Source: Clostridia bacterium (GTDB lineage Bacteria > Bacillota > Clostridia > TANB77 > CAG-465). From it: DNA of 64,000 nucleotides. Of this stretch, positions 1 to 7,258 are shown piece after piece. The stretch covers positions 1 to 64,000 of the forward strand of contig JAFWCU010000001.1 in NCBI GenBank assembly GCA_017534305.1. Direction: 5' to 3'. The notes beneath the pieces are model-generated. The model made no database searches. It was not told the origin of the DNA and worked only from the letters and a program-made list of their open reading frames with translations. Numbering within the stretch: position 1 is the first letter of the stretch; each line of letters begins with the position of its first letter. The translations under genes were made by a program, and so were the position numbers.

Positions 1-2
1 CT

Positions 3-44
3 ACTATATATAATAAAATATTAAAAGAATTATCTAAGAGTTAA
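3..44 (+). CDS. possible 3' tail of a gene upstream of smpB
   Basis: One frame stays open from the left edge to a TAA at 42-44, followed by a second in-frame TAG. The other two forward frames stop earlier. In many Bacillota the gene just before smpB is rnr (RNase R), but 13 codons are far too few to identify a product. This is recorded only because the smpB leader lacks a clear promoter in the visible 55 bases, which fits smpB being the downstream gene of an operon. Confidence 0.25.
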   Translation, partial: TIYNKILKELSKS

Positions 45-55
45 TAGGAGAAAAA

Positions 56-517
56 ATGAGCAAACAATATGTAAATAAAAACGATGTACAAATTAAGAAT
101 AGAGAAATTAACTTTAAATATGAAATTATAGAAAAATTAGAATGTGGAATAGAACTAAAAGGTACAGAAGTAAAATCTATAAGAGATGGAATGTGCAATT
201 TAAAAGATAGTTTTGCTTTAATAAGAAATAATGAAATTCTTTTAAAAAACATGCACGTAAGTCCATATGAACATGGAAATATATATAATGTTAATCCTAC
301 AAGAGATAGAAAACTTCTTGTACATAAAAAAGAAGTATTAAAGTTATTAAATTATATAAAACAAGGCGGGTATACACTTGTTCCTTCTCGAATTTATTCT
401 TCTGGAAGATGGTTTAAAGTTGAACTTTGCGTATGTAAAGGTAAAAAGCTTTATGACAAACGTGAAAGTATAAAAGAAAGAGAAGCTAAAAAACAAATAA
501 ACGCATTTAAGAGCTAG
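56..517 (+). CDS. smpB: SsrA-binding protein SmpB
   Basis: SmpB binds tmRNA and delivers it to stalled ribosomes for trans-translation. The 153-residue product has the usual length. It shows the SmpB beta-barrel signature GIELKGTEVKSIR near residues 31-43, and the basic C-terminal tail (KKLYDKRESIKERE) that mimics an anticodon stem in the decoding centre. The start ATG follows AGGAGAAAAA. The gene for its RNA partner, ssrA, is in the same window at 14642. A hairpin terminator overlaps the stop codon. Identification is secure. Confidence 0.96.
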   Translation: MSKQYVNKNDVQIKNREINFKYEIIEKLECGIELKGTEVKSIRDGMCNLKDSFALIRNNEILLKNMHVSPYEHGNIYNVNPTRDRKLLVHKKEVLKLLNYIKQGGYTLVPSRIYSSGRWFKVELCVCKGKKLYDKRESIKEREAKKQINAFKS

Positions 518-535
518 TTACTAGCTCTTTTTTTA
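509..535 (+). terminator. rho-independent terminator of smpB
   Basis: Stem GAGCTAG/CTAGCTC with a 3-base loop, extended by AA/TT, then seven T's. It overlaps the TAG stop of smpB. Confidence 0.9.
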
Positions 536-811
536 TTCATTATTTGTTATTGTTAATGTAATAATGTGAGTACATCTTGAAGGAATTAGGATGGAAGTTT
601 CAACACCATATAGAATGTTTCGTATAATGACTTTTCTGCCGTTTTGTATAATAATAGTGGCAAATTTATCATTGCTAGATAAAACATTCAATTTAAAGCC
701 ATTTTGAAGCTCTATAGATGTACTTCTAGATGATATAATTTCATTTCTTTCTATTGAGTTTTTTGAACAAGATGTACAATATGTATCAATTAAATTAATA
801 GTTATATTCAT
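533..811 (-). CDS. small protein of unknown function, paralogue of the next gene upstream
   Basis: A 92-residue product with no family I recognise. It starts at an ATG behind GTGAGGTAATTT, a good ribosome binding site, only 3 bases after the stop of the 815-1138 gene, so the two are co-transcribed and probably coupled. It has a short N-terminal Cys cluster (C12, C15 of YCTSC) followed by alternating hydrophobic/polar residues suggesting beta strands. Its middle and end (NGFKLNVLS, then SILIPSRC) line up with the neighbouring product (YGYILEIIS, then NFNIPFNSC), which suggests a tandem duplication. No membrane segment is seen. The function is unknown. Confidence 0.6.
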   Translation of the reverse strand: MNITINLIDTYCTSCSKNSIERNEIISSRSTSIELQNGFKLNVLSSNDKFATIIIQNGRKVIIRNILYGVETSILIPSRCTHIITLTITNNE

Positions 812-814
812 AAA

Positions 815-1138
815 TTACCTCACAACATTTGGACATTGACATAGAGTAGAGGAAAAGCCAATACATACAATGTAGTTTCCATTATATACCGGTAGATCGA
901 ATGATCTGCATGAATTAAAAGGTATGTTAAAATTTGTAGGCTCGAGTAATCCTTCATTTAATAAGCTAATTGTAACATTATTAGAATTAATAGAGATTAT
1001 TTCTAAAATGTAACCATAAGAGAGCACAATTCTTGTATTGGATTCAATATTTGTATAAACATTATCTAAAGTTAGACTTATTGAGTTTTGACATTTTAGT
1101 TGTCTTAATGCTAAAGTAATACATAATTCATTATTCAT
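815..1138 (-). CDS. small protein of unknown function, paralogue of the downstream gene
   Basis: A 107-residue product of unknown function with beta-rich composition and six cysteines, two of them in a C-terminal CQC. I start it at the ATG at 1138. A longer frame opens at a GTG at 1210, but that stretch lies inside the terminator of the upstream S1-domain gene, and its hydrophobic residues come from the T-run. No Shine-Dalgarno sequence precedes 1138, and a candidate promoter ends about 16 bases upstream, so the message may be nearly leaderless. It shares strand pattern and an IPxxxC motif with the 533-811 product. Confidence 0.55.
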   Translation of the reverse strand: MNNELCITLALRQLKCQNSISLTLDNVYTNIESNTRIVLSYGYILEIISINSNNVTISLLNEGLLEPTNFNIPFNSCRSFDLPVYNGNYIVCIGFSSTLCQCPNVVR

Positions 1139-1154
1139 ACTATATATTATGATT

Positions 1155-1182
1155 TTTATAGTAAAAATGTGAAAAAAGACAA
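1155..1182 (-). promoter_or_regulatory. candidate promoter of the small paralogue pair
   Basis: On the minus strand, TTGTCT (1177-1182), a 16-base spacer, and TATAAA (1155-1160). It sits between the S1-gene terminator and the ATG at 1138, which would give a leader of about 10 bases. Confidence 0.4.
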
Positions 1183-1213
1183 AAAAATAAAGTACTGTTA
1201 TTAACAGCACTTT
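1178..1213 (-). terminator. terminator of the S1-domain gene
   Basis: Read on the minus strand, AAGTGCTG pairs with CAGTACTT (one G-U) around a TTAATAA loop, followed by TATTTTTTT. It overlaps the stop codon of the S1-domain gene. Confidence 0.75.
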
Positions 1214-1965
1214 TTACTTTCTGGTAGTAGATTTGTTCTAAATCTTAGTTGTTTATTTCCTTTAACATCTACGACCCTTAAGCTGATAGTATCTCCGACT
1301 CTGTAATTGATTTTACAATTATGTTTGTTGATATCAAAAATTCCTGAAAAATTAGGATTTGATGTTACTTCAACAAAGTATCCAGAGTTTTCTCTAAGCT
1401 TTTGTGTTATTTTACATTTCAATATGTCACCATTTTGGATGTTTAAATTATTATTGTTTTTGTAGTAAGATAACCTTGAAAGTAAAAAACGGCCATCAGG
1501 TTGTTTTTTTACAATAACGCATTTGACTTTGTCTCCAATGTCATATAGATCCATAGGTCTTTCAACCTTTGCGGAGGTTATTTGGTTTGTGTACATTTTT
1601 CCAATTAATCCTTCGTCAAATTCTAGATACATTGCGTTATCTGCAAAACTATTAATTGTAGCTTCAACTATATCTCCAGGCTTATATGTATCAAATTTTC
1701 TTTGCATTAAGTCTTTTCTTGATAGTAATAAATTATCTTTATCTTTTCCAATTACACTTGCGTGAATTGTACTTCCTAATAATCTCCTAAGTTGGTTGTT
1801 TTCATCTTTTTGATACATTGAAATATCCTCTGGAGCTATTACAGCTCTTTCGTTTCTAACTTGTGCAATTAAGTATCCATTATTATCTACATTTAGTACT
1901 ATAGCTTGCACTTCCTTTTCTTTTGTTAAAAGCATTCCTAACGTGCTTCTTAACAAAGTTTTCAT
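1201..1965 (-). CDS. S1-domain RNA-binding protein
   Basis: The 254-residue product looks like three consecutive S1/OB-fold repeats at roughly residues 16-83, 95-160 and 175-245. The middle one is the most typical: GDIVEATINSF, then a strand ending EGLIGKM, the turn that contacts RNA in ribosomal protein S1 and PNPase. It lacks the catalytic or ribosome-binding parts of larger S1 proteins, so it is probably a free-standing RNA-binding factor. The start ATG follows AGGGGGT. It has its own promoter about 130 bases upstream and its own terminator, so it is a single-gene unit. The biological role is not clear from sequence. Confidence 0.75.
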   Translation of the reverse strand: MKTLLRSTLGMLLTKEKEVQAIVLNVDNNGYLIAQVRNERAVIAPEDISMYQKDENNQLRRLLGSTIHASVIGKDKDNLLLSRKDLMQRKFDTYKPGDIVEATINSFADNAMYLEFDEGLIGKMYTNQITSAKVERPMDLYDIGDKVKCVIVKKQPDGRFLLSRLSYYKNNNNLNIQNGDILKCKITQKLRENSGYFVEVTSNPNFSGIFDINKHNCKINYRVGDTISLRVVDVKGNKQLRFRTNLLPESKKCC

Positions 1966-2091
1966 AATTTCTACCCCCTAAATTTTTGCCTTAGATACTT
2001 TCAATACAACAACAATGAGTAATAATTAAACAAAAATGTTTACTATATAACTTACTGAAGTTATACCTTAATATATCACCGGTCAGTTATT

Positions 2092-2120
2092 ATTATAACA
2101 TAAAATAGGTTAAAAGTCAA
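2092..2120 (-). promoter_or_regulatory. promoter of the S1-domain gene
   Basis: TTGACT (2115-2120), a 17-base spacer and TATAAT (2092-2097) on the minus strand. It gives a leader of about 120 bases containing a small hairpin (ATAACTT/AGTTAT). I recognise no known riboswitch in it. Confidence 0.8.
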
Positions 2121-2186
2121 TGAAATGTTAACATAAAAATAATAATCGTTTGCGTTATTTTTATTTGTACTTTATGCTTCCTTTCA

Positions 2187-2215
2187 TTGAAAGTTGTTGA
2201 CTTTTTTGGTATAAT
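2187..2215 (+). promoter_or_regulatory. promoter of era-yqzL-recO
   Basis: TTGAAA (2187-2192), a 17-base spacer and TATAAT (2210-2215), 20 bases before the era start codon. A TTGACT at 2197 lies too close to the -10 to be the -35. Confidence 0.8.
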
Positions 2216-2235
2216 ATACACGTGGAGGAAATATT

Positions 2236-3150
2236 ATGTTTAAATCTGGATATATAACAGTTGTAGGTAAACCAAATGCTGGTAAATCTACACTAGTAAA
2301 TAAGATGGTGGGCTTTAAAGTTGCAATTACAACACCAAAGCCACAAACAACAAGATTTAATATTAAAGGAATAATTACAGATGAAGAATCTCAAATGGTA
2401 TTTATAGATACACCTGGTGTACATGTTCCAAAAGATAAAATGGGCGAGTACATGATGAAAAATGTTGAGAGTGCTATTGAATCAGTTGATGTTGTAATTT
2501 ATATGGTTGATGCTACAAAACCAACTATAGATAAAGCAAATGAAACTATAATGCAAAACATAGCTACAACTAAATCTAGTGTTATTTTATGTATAAATAA
2601 AATAGATAAAATAGAAAAGGGAAAAATTCTTAAAATAATATCTATTTATGATGAATACTTTAAATCTGTTGGTGGAACTTTCAAAGAAATTGTTCCAATA
2701 TCTGTATATAAACAAGATGGCTTAGATATACTTAAAGAATGCATTGTAAAATGGTTGCCAGAAGGAGAACCAATTTATGGTGAAGACGAAATTACAGATA
2801 TAACTGAAAGAGAAATAATAGAAGAGACAATTAGAGAAAAAGCTCTAAATAATCTTCAAGAAGAAGTACCACATGGTATTAAAGTAGAAGTTGAAAAATT
2901 TAAGAAAAGAAAGAATAGACAAAAACAAGCTGTCTATGACATAGATGTAAATATTATTTGCGAGAAAGCATCACATAAAGGAATAATTATTGGTAAAGAT
3001 GGTGCTATGCTTAAAAAGATAGGCTCACAAGCCAGAGTAGATATTGAAGAAATGTTAGATGATAAAGTAAATCTTCAAATTTGGGTTAAAGTAAGACCAG
3101 ATTGGCAAGATAATGATACATATCTTCAAAATATAAAATCTAAAATATAA
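2236..3150 (+). CDS. era: GTPase Era
   Basis: Era is an essential GTPase that binds the 3' end of 16S rRNA and assists 30S subunit maturation. The 304-residue product has the normal two-domain layout. The GTPase domain carries GKPNAGKST (residues 11-19), the switch-I TTR, DTPG, and NKID. The C-terminal KH RNA-binding domain shows GIIIGKDGAMLKKIG. The ATG follows GGAGGAAATATT. It heads an era-yqzL-recO unit, an order also known from Bacillus. Confidence 0.97.
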   Translation: MFKSGYITVVGKPNAGKSTLVNKMVGFKVAITTPKPQTTRFNIKGIITDEESQMVFIDTPGVHVPKDKMGEYMMKNVESAIESVDVVIYMVDATKPTIDKANETIMQNIATTKSSVILCINKIDKIEKGKILKIISIYDEYFKSVGGTFKEIVPISVYKQDGLDILKECIVKWLPEGEPIYGEDEITDITEREIIEETIREKALNNLQEEVPHGIKVEVEKFKKRKNRQKQAVYDIDVNIICEKASHKGIIIGKDGAMLKKIGSQARVDIEEMLDDKVNLQIWVKVRPDWQDNDTYLQNIKSKI

Positions 3151-3195
3151 TGTATAACTAATTATTATTTACATACATTATTACTAGGTGATAGT

Positions 3196-3351
3196 ATGTA
3201 TAAAGATAATTTATGGGATGATTTTTTGAAAACTGGTAAAGTAGAAAAATATATTGAATTTAAGAGAGTAGAAGAGTTAGAAAAAGAAGGGGCTAAGATA
3301 GATGAAACTAATAAAAGTGAAAGGAATAGTAATACGAGAAAGCACTTATAA
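3196..3351 (+). CDS. yqzL: YqzL-like small protein
   Basis: A 51-residue reading frame between era and recO with a good ribosome binding site (AGGTGATAGT before the ATG). It overlaps the first 50 bases of recO in another frame, which implies translational coupling. The start MYKDNLWDDFLKTGKVEKY resembles the YqzL family (Trp and Phe, then a TG turn and an aromatic), and Bacillus subtilis carries yqzL in exactly this place. The biochemical role of YqzL is unknown. The call rests on short similarity plus synteny. Confidence 0.75.
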   Translation: MYKDNLWDDFLKTGKVEKYIEFKRVEELEKEGAKIDETNKSERNSNTRKHL

Positions 3352-4024
3352 AGATAATGATAAAATAATAACTATACTTACTGATTCTATTGGTAAAGTA
3401 TCTGTTATAGCAAAAGGTGCAAAAAAAACTAACAGCCCATATCTTGCAAGTTCTCAATATCTTGTATATAGTGAATTTGTATTATACCAAAATACAGGTT
3501 ATTTTTATTTAAATTCAGCTTCAGTTATTAATACTTTCTACAATTTAAGAATAGATTTAGACAAGCTTCAAATAGTTTTTGAACTTACAAAACTTATTAA
3601 TTCAGTAACAGATGAAAATCAAGATTGTGAAAAAATCCTAAAGTTATTTTTAAATACAATTTATGCTTTAGATAAGCTAGATAAAGATAAAAAATTAATT
3701 GTAAATGCTTTTAAAATTAAGTTATTTACATTACTTGGATTTGCTCCAAGACAAGATAAATGTGCAAATTGTTCTAAGCTACTACTTGACGCAGAGGAAG
3801 AATTTGTATATTATAATTATGTGGATAATGTATTCTTGTGTGAAAATTGCAAAGGAATAGGAGATAGTAGAAGTGTAATTAGACTAACTAAGGCAACATT
3901 TAATGCTATTTTTTATGTGATACGCTCAGATTTAAAGAAAATGTTTTCTTTTGAACTTAAAAGCTATACAGACTTTGAACTTTTTGGACAAGTATTTACA
4001 GATACAATATTTAGTGGAATTTAA
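3302..4024 (+). CDS. recO: DNA repair protein RecO
   Basis: RecO works with RecR (and RecF) to displace SSB and load RecA at single-strand gaps. The 240-residue product has the N-terminal OB fold (beginning VKGIVIRESTYKDND), a helical middle, and the zinc-binding four-cysteine cluster CANC...CENC near residues 155-190. The start ATG lies inside the yqzL frame and has no strong ribosome binding site of its own, which fits coupling to yqzL translation. Confidence 0.93.
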   Translation: MKLIKVKGIVIRESTYKDNDKIITILTDSIGKVSVIAKGAKKTNSPYLASSQYLVYSEFVLYQNTGYFYLNSASVINTFYNLRIDLDKLQIVFELTKLINSVTDENQDCEKILKLFLNTIYALDKLDKDKKLIVNAFKIKLFTLLGFAPRQDKCANCSKLLLDAEEEFVYYNYVDNVFLCENCKGIGDSRSVIRLTKATFNAIFYVIRSDLKKMFSFELKSYTDFELFGQVFTDTIFSGI

Positions 4025-4040
4025 TTAAAGGGGGAAGATG

Positions 4041-4934
4041 ATGCAAAACAAAACTGTTAATATCGTTTGCGGTATTTTAATTGCTGCAGCACTAATATGC
4101 TTTGGATATATTGCTTGTAGCTCTATATTTTCAAAGAAAGAAGAAAAGCCAAAAGAAGAAACAGAAGTTATTGAAACTGTAGAAACAGATGATAACGGTA
4201 GAACAGAAAGAGGTCAAAACGTTAATCTTGGAAGTAGAATTGCGCTTCCAGTTAAAGCTTTAATTAATTATTCAGAGATTTATTCTAATCCTATAATGAA
4301 TAATTTAGATGATAGAGCTTTGTCTGATGAAACAAAAACTTTAATTGCATTAGATAAAATATATAAAACAGCCGAATTTAATGGATATTTGAGATATTCA
4401 GAAGAATATAATTCAACATATATTTTGCCAGATGAGATGGATGTAGTATTAAAGAGCATATTTAAAGATCCAGAAGTAAAAAGAGTAGGGGTAGATGAAA
4501 TATTAACATATGACCAAAATACAAACACATACGTTATTATTCCTCATGGATATCCAACTGGTTCTATTGAGTATACATATGAAGTACCATATAAGATAAC
4601 TACATATCCAGATAGATTAGAATTACTTGCTTATAGGGTATATGCAACAAAAACAATTGAGATGCAAGAAATAAATAGCACTCAAAAAGTTGATTTATTC
4701 TATAATAAAGAAAAGACATCTGTAGCATATGTAATAAATAATGATGCGGAATTTACAGATAATACTCAACTAGACTATATTTTAAAGAAAATAAATGGTG
4801 GAGTAATTGATGCAAATCAATTAAGCCAAGTAAAATATACATTTGAAAAAGTAGAGGATGAGTATAGAATATCTAAATTTGAAAAAGTTAGTAATACAGC
4901 TAATACTCAACAAAATACTGAAAATGATAAATAG
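4041..4934 (+). CDS. membrane-anchored protein of unknown function
   Basis: A 297-residue product with one N-terminal membrane segment (residues 8-28, GILIAAALICFGYIA), a Glu/Lys-rich linker (about 32-55) and a mixed alpha/beta extracellular part ending in an Asn/Gln/Thr-rich tail. I recognise no family. Two ATGs are adjacent at 4038 and 4041. The second is better spaced from AGGGGGA. It follows recO by 16 bases and ends at a strong terminator, so it is likely the last gene of the era transcript. A role outside the membrane is inferred from topology only. Confidence 0.75.
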   Translation: MQNKTVNIVCGILIAAALICFGYIACSSIFSKKEEKPKEETEVIETVETDDNGRTERGQNVNLGSRIALPVKALINYSEIYSNPIMNNLDDRALSDETKTLIALDKIYKTAEFNGYLRYSEEYNSTYILPDEMDVVLKSIFKDPEVKRVGVDEILTYDQNTNTYVIIPHGYPTGSIEYTYEVPYKITTYPDRLELLAYRVYATKTIEMQEINSTQKVDLFYNKEKTSVAYVINNDAEFTDNTQLDYILKKINGGVIDANQLSQVKYTFEKVEDEYRISKFEKVSNTANTQQNTENDK

Positions 4935-4944
4935 GTAAAAAAAT

Positions 4945-4977
4945 AGAAGTAAACAATTAAGTTTACTTCTTTTTTTA
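4945..4977. terminator. bidirectional terminator
   Basis: AGAAGTAAAC/GTTTACTTCT stem with an AATTAA loop, T-run on the plus side and A-run on the other. It separates the convergent recO-side transcript and the PBP gene. Confidence 0.9.
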
Positions 4978-7059
4978 TCTTTGATAGTAGTAATCCATTG
5001 ACTGTTTCCATACAGCATTAACATTCCATAAAGGAATATGTTTTGGATTATCAAAACCACCCCATAAGCAGAATGTTATTTCGTCTGTAAATCCACAAGT
5101 CCAAATGTCTTTTACATCATTTGTAGTACCAGTTTTTAGGTAAGTAGTATGTCCATCGACTACTGCTGTTCTACCTGTACCATAACGTGATACTGCATTT
5201 AATGATTCTTTTAGCTTTCCTGCAGCCTCTGGTGATATAACTTGATGTTCATTTTTATTAACTTCAATCTTTTTATCTTCAACCATTACATATGCAATTG
5301 TCGATGCTTTTTTGAAATTACCATTATTACTTATTGCATTATATGCTTGAGTCATTTCAAATGGTGATATACCATTATATAGACCTCCAAGTGCAAGACA
5401 AGGATAATACATATCATTAACATTATCTATTGATGTGATTCCCCAGCTTTTTAAATATTCATAAGACTGTGCAATTCCAACTTTTTCAAGTGTTGTTACA
5501 GCTACTGTGTTTAGTGAGTAAGCTATAGCATCATTTGTAGAGATTGCACCTCTGAATGTGTTACTTGCGTTATGTACATTCCATGTACCTGTTGCAGTTT
5601 TAATACTTACTGGAACATCGTATACTGTTGTTGATGGTTGTAGTATTCCCATATCGTATGCTGGTCCATAAACACTTAATGGTTTAATTGCAGAACCAGT
5701 TTGTCTTTTTATACGATAAGCATGGTTTAGATGTGAATCTTGGCGAGATGGAATCATTGCAATAACTCCGCCTTCTTTGTTGGTTATAACACCACCAAGT
5801 TCGAATCCTTCTACATCAGTGTAGTTTGATTTAGCAATTTCATAAACTTTCTTTTGATAATCTACATCTAGGTTAGTATATATTCTAACTTTACCTCTAA
5901 ATAGAATATCTTTAGCATCTTCATATGAACAGTTATATGATTCTTGAATTGTTTTAATTGCATCATCTACAGCTACATCTAAATAAGGTTTTAGAGCAGG
6001 ATCATTTTTGGCTATTTTTGAAGAACCATTTTTAAATTGGATTTCGAAGGCTATTGCTTCGTTGTACTGATCTTCGTTTATTAGATTTAACTCTTTCATT
6101 TTAGCTAAAACTAATTTCTGTCTTCTAAATAATCTCTCTTGAGTATTTTCTCCATATGGATTTAGAAAATCTGGTGAGTTTGGAATAGAAGCAAGTACTG
6201 CGGCTTGCGCAATATTTAAATCCTTTGGTTCACAATCAAAATATGTCATTGATGCTTCATAAATACCATATGCACCATTTCCATAATAAACCAAATTCAT
6301 GTAACTTGCTAATATTTTATGTTTAGACCAGTTATCTGTTAAGTATAGAGCGCTTCCAATTTCTCTAGCTTTTCTGCTAGCTGAGTGAGACGAGTCACCT
6401 GTTGCAACTTTTACAAGTTGTTGGGTTATTGTGCTACCACCAAATGATGAGTCACCTTTTAACATATAATTAAATATTGCATATAGCAATCTGTTAAATG
6501 AAATACCCATATTTTCATAGAATGTTTCATCTTCAATTGCAGTAAATGCATCACCAACATGTTTAGGTAGACTATTAATATCTGTGTAAACAGATGAGTA
6601 GGTAGGTACGAAACCTTCCTCTTGGTTGTCATAGTATCCATACATTACAGATATTAGATTTCCATCTTTATCATAGATATATGGAACTTTTTCTATGTCA
6701 ATTCTAGAAGTATCAAAACCACTATTATACGAATTAATAGCAGTGGTTAAGTACGGAACAAAGAATATTGTTCCTCCAATAATTGCAAGTAGTATAACTA
6801 AGCAAGTAATTTTAAGAAAGACATGTTTTCTTTTTTTCTTTCTTTTTTGTGGTCTGACTTTACTAAGTTTAGCTCTTTGTTTTGCAGCTTTAAACTCTTG
6901 CTTTAAATTAGATTTTGGTGTCGAATTAATATTCTTGTCATTTTTAAAGTCATCTGGTGTAGTATCCAAAGTTGAAGTCTCTTTATTACTATCTTTTTGA
7001 TAGTTCTTATACATAAATTTCATGTATTTTTCTTGAAAAGACTCTTTGTGTTTACCCAT
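4975..7059 (-). CDS. pbpA-like: class A penicillin-binding protein (PBP1A type)
   Basis: A bifunctional peptidoglycan synthase. It has a basic cytoplasmic N-terminus (RPQKRKKKRK), one membrane helix (around residues 83-105), a GT51 glycosyltransferase domain with EDETF at about residue 176 and GGSTITQQL, and a transpeptidase with GSAIKPLS (SxxK), YSLN (SxN) and LKTGTT (KTG). The usual His of the first GT51 motif (EDxxFxxHxG) is Asn (EDETFYENMG). I start at the ATG at 7059 behind AAAGGAGTGAGTCT. A GTG at 7092 behind GGAGGGATAAGTATA is a real alternative adding 11 basic residues. Any start further upstream would precede the promoter. The C-terminus ends soon after the KTG region, without the long tails of some homologues. 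Confidence 0.93.
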   Translation of the reverse strand: MGKHKESFQEKYMKFMYKNYQKDSNKETSTLDTTPDDFKNDKNINSTPKSNLKQEFKAAKQRAKLSKVRPQKRKKKRKHVFLKITCLVILLAIIGGTIFFVPYLTTAINSYNSGFDTSRIDIEKVPYIYDKDGNLISVMYGYYDNQEEGFVPTYSSVYTDINSLPKHVGDAFTAIEDETFYENMGISFNRLLYAIFNYMLKGDSSFGGSTITQQLVKVATGDSSHSASRKAREIGSALYLTDNWSKHKILASYMNLVYYGNGAYGIYEASMTYFDCEPKDLNIAQAAVLASIPNSPDFLNPYGENTQERLFRRQKLVLAKMKELNLINEDQYNEAIAFEIQFKNGSSKIAKNDPALKPYLDVAVDDAIKTIQESYNCSYEDAKDILFRGKVRIYTNLDVDYQKKVYEIAKSNYTDVEGFELGGVITNKEGGVIAMIPSRQDSHLNHAYRIKRQTGSAIKPLSVYGPAYDMGILQPSTTVYDVPVSIKTATGTWNVHNASNTFRGAISTNDAIAYSLNTVAVTTLEKVGIAQSYEYLKSWGITSIDNVNDMYYPCLALGGLYNGISPFEMTQAYNAISNNGNFKKASTIAYVMVEDKKIEVNKNEHQVISPEAAGKLKESLNAVSRYGTGRTAVVDGHTTYLKTGTTNDVKDIWTCGFTDEITFCLWGGFDNPKHIPLWNVNAVWKQSMDYYYQR

Positions 7060-7156
7060 AGACTCACTCCTTTTTCCACGTTTTCTTTTCACTATACTTA
7101 TCCCTCCATTTCTTAAAAATATTAATCTTAAGATGTAAAATTCAAAATCCGGTACT

Positions 7157-7185
7157 ATTTTATCATTAAATGGAGTAAAAGTCAA
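7157..7185 (-). promoter_or_regulatory. promoter of the PBP gene
   Basis: TTGACT (7180-7185), a 17-base spacer and TAAAAT (7157-7162) on the minus strand. It rules out the open-frame start at 7188. Confidence 0.8.
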
Positions 7186-7209
7186 CATAAAATCGCGATA
7201 AAGTTACCA

Positions 7210-7242
7210 TAAAAAAAGACATATAGTTTCCTATATGTCTTA
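7210..7242 (-). terminator. terminator of glmS
   Basis: AGACATATAG/CTATATGTCT perfect 10-base stem with a 4-base loop. The minus strand continues into TTTTTTT. Confidence 0.9.
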
Positions 7243-7258
7243 AATTATATTTTTGAGA

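Noticed and set aside
1139..1210. Signal-peptide-like extension of the 815-1138 product from a GTG at 1210
   Set aside because: The hydrophobic residues come from the T-run of the S1-gene terminator, and no good ribosome binding site precedes the GTG.
2197..2202. TTGACT as the -35 of era
   Set aside because: It lies only 7 bases from TATAAT; TTGAAA at 2187 has the correct 17-base spacing.
7059..7188. Longer N-terminus for the class A PBP
   Set aside because: The extra frame begins upstream of the promoter's expected transcript start.
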